Below, in pieces: positions 55,858-64,000 of a stretch of DNA of 64,000 nt. The position numbers and the translations under genes are program-made. Positions within the stretch are counted from its first letter, which is position 1. Every line of letters begins with the position of its first letter. The notes beneath the pieces were generated by a model. The model was not told the DNA's origin and ran no database searches. It was given only the letters and a program-made list of their open reading frames with translations. This DNA comes from Cheiracanthium punctorium (Eukaryota; Arthropoda; Arachnida; Araneae; Cheiracanthiidae): assembly GCA_038373885.1 (NCBI GenBank), contig JAWZYV010011916.1:682001-746000 (forward strand), in the 5' to 3' direction.

Positions 55858-56055
55858 ATTGCTAATGTATCATCAACAACAATGAAGCAATTTGGCGCAT
55901 TTTCAATTTTCTCATACACAAAAGATATCCTGCAGTTATACATTTGACTGTGCATCTAGAAAATGAACAGCATGTTTATTTCACTAAACAGACTGCTCTA
56001 CAACGAGCATTAACTGCCCCCAAAACTACACTAGCTGAGATTATCAAACTATGCA
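55858..56055 (+). pseudogene. Out-of-place fragment of the Helitron Rep-helicase linker
   Basis: The plus strand near 55900-56050 encodes PAVIHLTVHLENE and HVYFTKQTALQRALTAPKTT, homologous to the segment at about 59760-59900 of the same element but lying upstream of the Rep gene. The copies differ, so this is not a fresh tandem duplication. Confidence 0.7.
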
Positions 56056-57396
56056 GCCTAAACTGAAAAATGACCATTTAGATTGCCATGTTTGGAGAGT
56101 TCTCCCTCATAAAATGATTTACACCTTTTAAACGAAATTCAGAGTTGTGTGCATTTGAAAAACACGTCAGTTTTACGCCACATTAAAAGCACGAGGAAGA
56201 ATTATGTGTAAATGTGTTTCTTAAAGTTCATATATTTCCAAGAGTCGTGTGCATTTGAAAAACATGAAACAGGGTGGAAATTATGTCAGTTTTACGCCAC
56301 ATTTAAAAGCACGAGGAAGAATTATGTGTAAATGCGTTTCTTAAAGTTGATAAATTTCAAATGATGCCTTTTTTCAAACTGATATAAATAGCTGTATTCA
56401 TTATGTGGTTTTCTTTTGGATTGTTTGTTGGTTTTGTTGTTATTACAACGCTATGCAAGAGCGATCTGCACTAGGATGGGGCTTTGATTGTAACCCTTTC
56501 TAAGGAGTTTTAAAGCGTATCCACGTTTCAACTGGAAAAAAACGACCAAAACACTACACCATTAAATCGAAAGCCAGGTGATGGGTCCCGAACCCAGGAC
56601 CTTTACCCTACAATTTTGAGTGTCTTATCCATACAGCCATGTATTTCCTAGTGGAAGTATTATCAATTTTAACGTTCTGGATGCTGAATCAGGTAAGCAA
56701 AATCACATCAGCGAAAGTGCCGCTTTCGTAACCCATACTAATAATTACTATTTTGAAGTGTAAAAAAGAGAAGTGATTTGAAAAGCGCCCTTTTGGCATC
56801 CGTATATATTTGCAAACAATGCGGATCTGTGACGCATTTTCTCCAAAATGATTGCCCAGTATCTTAAAAGTGTAAAATAATTGAAATTATGTAATTGCAC
56901 GGATATACATATTTTAAAAAATTGCCTTTATTATAAAGTTCAATTTGTGGCTCATTTTGGGTACTTGCAACCTGTTTGCAAGGTAAAGTATTTGGCAGCG
57001 TTAATTATGCCATTATAGAAGTTTTACCAAAGTAAACATCAAGGGCATTGTTTTATGGCAAACTTAAAGATAAATTTTGATCAATTATACGTAAACATAA
57101 GATTGAAAAATTATGAAAAAAAATCTGTAGATAACAAATACATAAGCTTAAGAAAATAAAAAAAAACTTTGTAAGATAACACCATAACATTTACTTGAAT
57201 GGCCAATAAAATAAATTCAGCAGTTTCGATCGAAAAAATACAGACCTTCGTTAGTGAAGATCATTCACAGACTGGAGGAACATGGAACTGAAAAGAAAGT
57301 AAACAGAAAACAAGCCACAAACAAGACTTGTTTGTAGAAAACCATAGAAAATTCCAAACTTGAATCCTATTTTACAGTGTTTCATTTTTCAGAAAA
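56056..57396 (+). other. Helitron 2 5' non-coding region
   Basis: No gene. A direct repeat of about 92-105 bp starts near 56145 and 56237 (GTGTGCATTTGAAAAACA, GAGGAAGAATTATGTGTAAA). Confidence 0.5.
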
Positions 57397-58525
57397 ATGC
57401 CATGTCTTCGCGGTAGAGCAAGAAATATTGGTCGACATACTCAACACGCACAATTGGTCCATGATCATCGATTGTATAGAACAGTTGAAGAACACTCGAG
57501 GGATAATGTAAATTTAAGAGATCAAGTTGCAAGCATACGTGCAAATGAAAATTCAGGACAACGCAATCAACGTCTTCGTGCTAATACATTAAGACAACGA
57601 GCGGAACGTCAACAAGTGACCAACACACACAGAGAACGTAATCAGCAGCGGATGCAAGATCATCAAGCATTGACACGAGCATCCCTTAATCGTCTTGCGT
57701 TTGAATATGACCCTGAAATAGACTATTCGTAACATGTACTAATTATGATCAGTAGTATGGACAAGGAGTGTCAACATTGTCATGCTTTCAAGTACAAAGG
57801 TGAATCAGTCAGTTTATGTTGCGCATCTGGAAAATTTTCACTGTCACCATTAAATCTGCCACTGGAACCTTTGAAAACACTATTAGCTAGAACCACATCT
57901 CAATCAAAATTGTTTTTGCGTAAAATTCATAAATTCAATTCTTGCTTCCAAATGACATCATTTGGAGCAACAAAAATTGTTCATAATGAAGATGGTCGCA
58001 AGTTTGAATCTACATTCAAGATTCAAGGTCAAGTGTACCATCAAATTGGTTCATTGCTTCCAATGCCTGATGCCAATCCAAAATTCTTACAAATCTATTT
58101 TATGGGCAATGAGGAGCAACAAGCTAATACATGCTGCGTATACAACCATATGGAGCAGATGGAGGAAGGAGAAATCGTGGAAATTTTGGAAACATTTCTG
58201 CAAAACCATAACCAATTGGTACAATTGTTCAAGACTCTTTCTAACAGACTGCAAAACGACAACTACGTCATTATCATTAAAGCAGACAAAAAGCCCTATG
58301 GAGAGCACGCAGGCACATATAATGTTCCAACTATTAATGAAGTTGCAGTTGTTATGGCTGGTGACCCGTCTGAACGTTGAGATATACGCATACAACGCAG
58401 AGATAATACAGTGCAAATAATTCAAGACAATCATCGTTCTTACGATGCACTTCAGTATCCGTTGATATTTTGGGAAGGAGAAGATGAATATCATTTAAAT
58501 ATTAAACAAAGGAATCCAACTACAG
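57397..58525 (+). pseudogene. Helitron 2 RepHel, exon 1
   Basis: Starts MPCLRGRARNIGRHTQHAQ, the Arg/Gln-rich N-terminus typical of arthropod Helitrons. The same frame has stops at 57730 and 58378 and otherwise continues: MDKECQHCHAFKYKGES with a CxxC zinc motif and CCASGK, then the Helitron_like_N region (QGQVYHQIGSLLPMPDANPK) and IIQDNHRSYDALQYPLIFW. The exon ends in AACTACAG before the intron. Confidence 0.85.
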
Positions 58526-58609
58526 GTACAACTAACTCATGGATTATTTTATAATTCTTTTCTTTGAACCAATAACTTCTGTGTATATTATGTATATTTT
58601 TATTTGCAG
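58526..58609 (+). other. Spliceosomal intron in Helitron 2 Rep (84 bp)
   Basis: GTACAACTAA at the start and a pyrimidine-rich TTTTTATTTGCAG at the end, phase 1. Removing it restores the frame TTGEEL across the family-conserved segment, while reading through meets a stop at once. Confidence 0.75.
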
Positions 58610-59719
58610 GTGAAGAATTGATCAAGAAAGTTAGCCCGATGAACTTCTACGCATACAATGCCCTACGAACTTCTCGCACATACCACCGGTTGATGATTCA
58701 TGCTAATGAAGATAACATTCTCCGATCCCAACAGCTATTTCATCAATACACTGTCAATATGTATGCGAAAATCGAAAGTGAGAGATTACGAAACAAAGTT
58801 TAATCAAGCAAAACTTCGTTCTGAGGAGTACATTTATTTGTGAGATGCCATAATCGGTAACGTAGATGCAACGAATGACATCAACAACATCGGAACCGCA
58901 TATATTCTTCCTTCATCATACACTGGTAGTCTGTGTCATATGCAAGAATATATTCAAGACACCATGACTTACGTACGTGCATACGGCCGGCCAGATCTTT
59001 TCATCACATTTACATATAATCCAAACTTGGATGAAATTTAAAATTTGCTGTTGGCAGGTCAAACATTGATGCATTGCCATGATATCACTGCACGTGTGTT
59101 TAAACAAAAATTTAAATCTTTGATGAATTTGATTACACATCACTCGGCATTTGGCGAAACACGTTGCTGGCTTTACTCTGTAGAATGGCAAAAACGAGGC
59201 TTACCACATGCACATATTTTGATTTGGTTGGTGGATAAAGTACGCTCAGAAGAAATTGACAAAATTATTTCAGCGGAAATTCCGGATCTGAATGTTGATC
59301 AAGAATTGTTTGACATTGTTACTACTAACATGATCCATGGTCCCTGTGGTACTCTAAACATGATGTCACCATGTATGGACAATGTAAAATGCACGAAGCG
59401 TTTTCCAAAACCAGGTCTAACTGATACTATCACCAATATCGATGATTATCCATCTTACCGTCGTAGAGACGTAGACAATGGCAGTCAATCATATGAATTG
59501 CGTCTGTCAAACGGTGTAAGAGTAGATATTGATAATCGCTTGGTGGTTCCATATTCACATTTGCTGTGCAAATCCTACAAAGCGCATATAAACATTGAGT
59601 TATGCAGTTCGTTGAAGTCCATCAAGTACATTTGTAAGTACATTCATAAGGGCAGTGATAAAGCTATATTTGCTGTTCAAAATGTAAACGACAATGACGA
59701 AATAACACGTTATCAATAG
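58610..59719 (+). pseudogene. Helitron 2 RepHel, exon 2: Rep nuclease domain
   Basis: EELIKKVSPMNFYAYN follows the intron. A frameshift near 58795 and stops near 58842 and 59039 occur. From 59045 the frame is open and contains the HUH motif GLPHAHILIWL (HxH at 59207-59215), ITHHSAFGETRCWLYSVEWQ before it, and the two-tyrosine motif KYICKYIHKGSD near 59625-59660. These residues nick and rejoin single-stranded DNA in rolling-circle transposition. The stop at 59717 separates it from the linker. Confidence 0.88.
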
Positions 59720-60714
59720 GCCTGATACATTAGTAGTAAGGAAGTTATTTGGTGCATTTTTAGTTTTCCTATAGATGAAAGGGATCCTGCCATTATACAT
59801 TTGGCTGTGCATCTTTGAAATGGACAGCGTGTTTATTTCACAGAGTCAGACTGCTCTACAACAAGCTTTAACAGCTCCAAAAACAACTCTTTACTGAATT
59901 TTTCAACCTTTGTAATCGACAAGATCTTGTTGGTCAATTCATAAAAATATTAATGTATACTGATGTTCCTAAATTTTTTACATGGAATAAACAATCAAAA
60001 ACTTGGGAACCATGGAAACGAGGCATTCCAGTTTCAGGATTCACCGACATATTTATGGCAAATACTTTAGGCCGATTATATACAGTTCATCCTAAGCAAC
60101 AAGAAAGCTTTTTTCTGCGTTTGTTATTGGTTAACGTTCCTGGACCGACATCCTTCCAATGTTTGCGAAAAGTCAATGGTACTTTATACAACACTTTCTT
60201 CCTTGCGTATCGTGAGTTACATTTATTGGAAGATGATAACCATTGGAATCTCACACTTGCAGATGCAGCACTAAGCTCATCTCCACAGCAAATTCGTCAA
60301 TTATTTTCAATAATATTAACAGAGTGTTTTCCGTCTGATGCATCTACTCTGTGGAGCAAATATAAAGACTCATTGCATCGGATTAGAATTACTAATCAAA
60401 ATCTCAATATTGAATTTTTGGCCAAAATATATAACGAAGCATTAATAATGATTGAGGATATTTGTATTCTTATTTCGAAGATGCCGCTCATCCATTTTGG
60501 AATGCCAGCGCCAAACCGCCCAGCAGCAGATATGATCAACAGCGACATTCAACGTGAACACAAGTTTGATATAAATTCTTTGGCTACTTTTGTTGCTGAT
60601 AATAAACTGCTTACTTCTGAGCAACGAAATGTATATGATCAAATCAACGTATCAATTGCGGCACGACAAGGCAGATTCTTTTTTTTGGGGGGATGCTCCA
60701 GGTGGCACTGGTAA
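59720..60714 (+). pseudogene. Helitron 2 RepHel: linker and start of helicase
   Basis: Family blocks in broken frames near 59740-59900, then an open frame 59953-60714: VPKFFTWNKQSKTWEPWKRG, FMANTLGRLYTVHPKQQESF, VPGPTSFQCLRKV, LLEDDNHWNLTLADAAL and LTSEQRNVYDQI. It ends by frameshift in the T8G6 run at 60679-60692, just before Walker A. Confidence 0.85.
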
Positions 60715-61198
60715 AACGTTCCTCATCTCACTGATACTTGCACGTATTCGATCACAAAATCATATTGCATTGGCAATTGCTTCATCAGGCATTGCAGCAA
60801 CATTCTTTGATGGTGGACAGACTGCGCATTCAACACTTAAATTACCTTTGAATATTCATGCAAATCCCAACGCAATGTGTAACGTAAAGAAGCATTCAGG
60901 CATGGCTGAAGTTTTGAGAAAATGCAAAATTATTATCTGGGATGAATGTACAATGGCCCACAAGCATTCGCTTGTAGCTCTTGACAGGTCCCTGAAAGAT
61001 ATCAAAAATAATACTAGGCTTTTCGGTGGTGCTCTACTGCTGCTGTCTGGTGATTTTAGACAAACATTAACCGTCATTCCACGTGTGACACATGCTGATG
61101 AAATAAACGCATGTTTGAAAGAATCTTATCTATGGCAAAATGTCAGTAAATTATGCCTTACCATTAATATGCGTGTTCAACTTCAAAATGATCACTAG
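60681..61198 (+). pseudogene. Helitron 2 RepHel: helicase ATPase core
   Basis: From the frameshift the sequence reads GDAPGGTGKTFLISLILARI (Walker A GGTGKT at 60701-60718), then IASSGIAATFFDGGQTAHST, KIIIWDECTMAHKHSLVALD (Walker B DE), LLLLSGDFRQTLTVIPR and INMRVQ, followed by a stop. All ATP-binding motifs are intact. A PIF1-family helicase is expected to unwind the donor strand. Confidence 0.88.
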
Positions 61199-61513
61199 CG
61201 TCGGGATTCTCAGAGCAATTGCTAGACATTGGGAATGATAAAATTCAATTGTATGAAGGTACACAATATATTCAACTCCCAGAAAATTTTTGCAACATGG
61301 TGGCTACCAAAGATAAGTTAATAAAAAGTATCTTTCCAGATTTACGACATAATTATACTAACATGCATGCCTACATGTAATCATGCATGTTAGTATAATT
61401 ATGCATTATACTAACATGCATGCCTACATGATCATACATGCCTACATGAGCAAGCTATTTTAGCCGCAAAAAATTTAGATGTTGACGCCATTAATTGCAA
61501 AATATAACAATCA
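61199..61513 (+). pseudogene. Helitron 2 helicase segment with foldback insertion
   Basis: Frames change repeatedly. The family segment around HNYTNMHAYM (61345-61378) is followed by an inverted then direct copy of itself (61382-61450) before the frame resumes as QAILAAKNLDVDAINCKI with a stop in it. Confidence 0.75.
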
Positions 61514-62050
61514 TTGCCTGGTACTGAAATTACTTTCAAATCGATTGACACTGTTCTTGATCCTAATGAAGTTGTCAACTATTTTGTAGAGCTTTTAAAT
61601 TCACTGGATTTACCTGGAATGCCACCACATAACTTACGATTGAAGATTGGCTCACCTATAATTTTGCTTCGAAATTTGAATGCACCGAAATTGTGTAATA
61701 GCACGCGATTGGTGATTAAAAAAATCATGGGCAACATTCTTGAAGCCACTATTTTTAGTGGAAAATTTCAAGGTGAAGTTGTACTTCTACCACGGATCCC
61801 ATTGATTCCTTCAGATTCACCTATACCATTCAAACGTTTACAATTTCCAATCTGCTTGGCATTTGCTATGACTATTAATAAGTCACAAGGTCAAACAATG
61901 ACGATTTGTGGCTTAGATTTAGAAAATCTGTGCTTTTCTCACGGCCAACTATATGTTGCGTGTTCCAGGGTTCAAAAACCATCAAATTTCTTTATTTATA
62001 CCCCTCAAGGATTAACCAAAAATATTGTACATCCAATGGCATTACGATAA
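61514..62050 (+). pseudogene. Helitron 2 RepHel: helicase C-terminus
   Basis: Open to the natural stop. [58 protein letters not shown] (motif V region) and [17 protein letters not shown] (motif VI with the arginine), then the usual C-terminal [14 protein letters not shown]. The first ATG is not a real start. Confidence 0.88.
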
Positions 62051-62354
62051 ATGAAGTTTTTGTACATTAAAAAAATATACCTGTTGTAAAATAGTTTGAG
62101 TTTCAACTTTTTCATCTTTAATTAAAACAAGTTTAAGTTTTTATTCAACACAGCCTATACATTGAACGTCGCTCATAGTGTACACATACTCAGACGCTAT
62201 CGATTGGTCGAATTGTGATAACTGTACATGTAATGACGTTAGATATTGTAATAACTTCTTAATAAAACTTTTCATCAAACGGTCCAGATTGTTATAGCTT
62301 GAAATTTTTGAATTTAAGACGTGTGTACAGGACAATGTTTGTCGGGTCCGCTAG
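62051..62354 (+). other. Helitron 2 3' non-coding end
   Basis: Ends with a short stem GACAA/TTGTC (62331-62343) and CTAG at 62351-62354, followed by host T. Confidence 0.7.
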
Positions 62355-63952
62355 TATAGATATAATATAAGAAATTTTTTTCAACATTTTTCTTTTTTTA
62401 TTTGATGGGGAGTTGCATAAAACAGTTGAACTCATACCAAGCACAACATGGACCAGTTTGGGCTCTGTTGAACAGTGCTATTCTCTATGAGCACTTTGTT
62501 TCAATCATCCATTAGCTGACAGTACCATTATGAATTGATTTAAACAAAAGATTTAAAGAGGATGGTGATATGCATACATACTGAAATAATGCATACATAC
62601 TGAACTATGATTTTCCTAAATTTGAACAATGGAATTTGTAAAGCATTAGCATTTGATACCTTCCCTGATAAATAATGCTCAAAGAATAGACAAAACTTAT
62701 TTTTTCTTAATACTATAAAAAGACAGGCTGGCCAAAGCACTCTTTGAAAAGCATTAAACAGGAACGTTAAAAATTAGTAAGTAGATGTTTATGTTAGTTT
62801 ACTCTCCATTAAAAAGGATAGAAACAACATTTATAGGGTTGTTTCTCTTTTTTTCTTTTTTTTTTTTTGGGGGGGGGGGGGTTGTTACAAGATTACATTA
62901 GGAGAGTTATAGCTATTTAAGGCCATGCCCAAAATCTTTGCCAATGGTCTCTAGATTTAGTGATCTTTTCCAAAATATCACCAAATTTGGCACCAAAAAA
63001 TAAGTTACAGCTCAGATGTATCATGTGAATTTGGCATATATATCAAAAGCCTACTGTTAATCAAATAAAAATTCATTATTAATAACTCGCAAATTAATCA
63101 ACTGATTAACATGCAACAAAATGTAAATTTTGACTATTTCTCACATAGAATATTAATTTTGACCTAAATCATAGCTCAGAAAAGTATATTTCATTAGATT
63201 GGTTTATCGGCTTGTGCAATATGCATACAAAGTACTTATCACCCTCAAAAAGCGAAAAGTAAAAAGAATAGATTCTATTGATTTGAAGTGTTTTACAATC
63301 AATGTGTTTGGCATGATTTATCTCTCTTGTAAGTTTCAAGATAATAATAAATAAATAAGTTCTGGAGAAAACTAAATAAAATCAGGTTTCTTATTGCATT
63401 TCCCCACTTTACATATTTTTCTTAATATATAAAGACCCTTAAGAATGATCATCATTACAAAATTAATATGGCTGGTTGATTAAAAACCATTTTTATTAAC
63501 TAAAATTAAATAAACACAAAATTAAAGTATCAAAAATGACTCTCATTCACTGAATTTTATTTTGCTTTGCTTATTATTCAGTCTTATTTTGGTAACAAGA
63601 GATTTTATCAGATAACCTGAATGATGCTAAGTACTAATTAATAATCATGCATTAATTATGCAGAAATTATGAAAGAAATCTTTATAATACTTAATTTCTT
63701 CATTTCTGAATGCTGAAAACAGAAAGTTTGCATCAAAACAAGCATATTTTAACAGCTCAGACTATGGTAAAACATTATTTTTAAAAAACTACTACTACTA
63801 CTAATAATAATAATAATAATAATGCAACTAACTTTGAAACAAAACAATATTTTACACTTCATTTTTTAAAAAAATTATTAATTTCATAATGTCATAATTT
63901 TACTTTCAAGATCTTAAACAATTGTGCTAAATGTGATTAATTAAATTCTTAC
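62355..63952. other. No gene seen
   Basis: AT-rich. T/G homopolymers at about 62850-62881; a TTTGGC/CACCAAATT relic at 62930-63000 resembling the repeats at 2200 and 29872; a (TAA)n microsatellite at about 63803-63832. Probably intronic if the exon at 63953 is real. Confidence 0.4.
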
Positions 63953-64000
63953 TTCTTCCTTTAATTTCTCTATTTCTGAGGAATATTTTTTTATTTTATC
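63953..64000 (-). CDS. Probable host exon, coiled coil, partial at window edge
   Basis: The minus strand from the window edge encodes DKIKKYSSEIEKLKEE and then reads GTAAGA, a strong donor, after a complete codon (phase 0). The heptad pattern I-x-x-Y-x-x-x-I-x-x-L fits a coiled coil. The upstream part lies outside the window. Its phase matches the exon at 39880-39987. Short length limits confidence. Confidence 0.4.

Larger units (their letters stand above)
55661..62354 (+). mobile_element. Helitron 2, near full length (6.7 kb), decayed
   Basis: The 5' end is A|TCTTTATATATAAAAATC followed by the CGGCTGGACGGATTTTTATG block seen in many Helitrons. The 3' end is GTCGGGTCCGCTAG|T, which gives the CTAG 3' terminus and A/T insertion site, preceded by a short stem-loop GACAA-TGT-TTGTC. 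Between them lie an ORF encoding Rep with HUH and Y2 motifs, one intron and a PIF1-type helicase, all with lesions. Confidence 0.85.

Noticed and set aside
57962..58420. 152-codon plus frame overlapping Helitron exon 1
   Set aside because: It is the +1 shadow of the real frame that contains QGQVYHQIGSLLP.
58087..58494. 135-codon minus-strand frame with hydrophobic stretches
   Set aside because: Antisense to the conserved Helitron Rep region; sense strand shows family motifs.
63680..63720. Possible further minus-strand exon after TTTCTGTTTTCAG
   Set aside because: Good acceptor, but no convincing donor within an open frame and no coiled-coil character beyond a few residues.
1..64000. CRISPR arrays, operons, prokaryotic genes
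   Set aside because: No regularly spaced identical repeats with unique spacers; tandem repeats are contiguous and the gene content is eukaryotic transposons.

Overview
This window looks like arthropod nuclear DNA, most likely from a spider or another chelicerate. It is AT-rich, has no operons and no intact host gene, and is packed with decayed transposable elements. It carries Ty3/gypsy, Ty1/copia, P-element (THAP), hAT, pogo/Tigger, piggyBac-like, Helitron, LINE and SINE material. The spider assignment rests on my recollection of spider-like gypsy Gag and P-element proteins and is an inference. Almost every protein-coding trace is a transposon protein, and all of them carry stops, frameshifts, deletions or insertions.

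Layout. 1-2487: 5' end of a minus-strand gypsy element (Gypsy-1: LTR, PBS, coiled-coil gag fused by deletion to RT), inserted in the reading frame of a P-element transposase whose C-terminal half is 2488-3713. 3717-8520: two degenerate tandem repeat fields (about 314 bp and about 1062 bp periods). 8521-13438: no coding sequence, a GC-rich patch, a perfect hairpin and several hAT-type ends. 13439-20123: a Copia element with two LTRs, PBS and broken gag-pol. 22494-28478: a complete minus-strand gypsy element (Gypsy-2) with 290-bp LTRs, a 4-bp TSD and a tRNA-Lys-type PBS. 28805-36407: a 7.6-kb hAT element with a BED-finger exon, containing a nested Tigger element and a 5'-truncated LINE. 36408-44753: pogo-like remnant, MITEs, hairpins, and one probable host exon. 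44754-52058: a second P element with a decayed THAP domain, split by a second, inverted copy of the same hAT family (47116-51646), which itself carries MITEs and a SINE. 52937-62354: two Helitrons, one decayed on the minus strand and one nearly full length on the plus strand. 62355-63952: no gene seen.

The best candidate for real host sequence is a pair of minus-strand exons, 63953-64000 and 39880-39987. Both would encode charged, heptad-like coiled-coil sequence, both have splice signals, and both are in phase 0. If they belong to one gene, the roughly 24 kb between them is one intron filled by nested transposons.

I did not find a new defence, biosynthetic or regulatory system. The notable observations are about transposon biology: multi-level nesting dated by target-site duplications, a spliceosomal intron in a Helitron Rep gene, a template-switch scar in a Helitron helicase, AT-hook motifs at a gypsy Pol C terminus, and long perfect hairpins of unknown origin.
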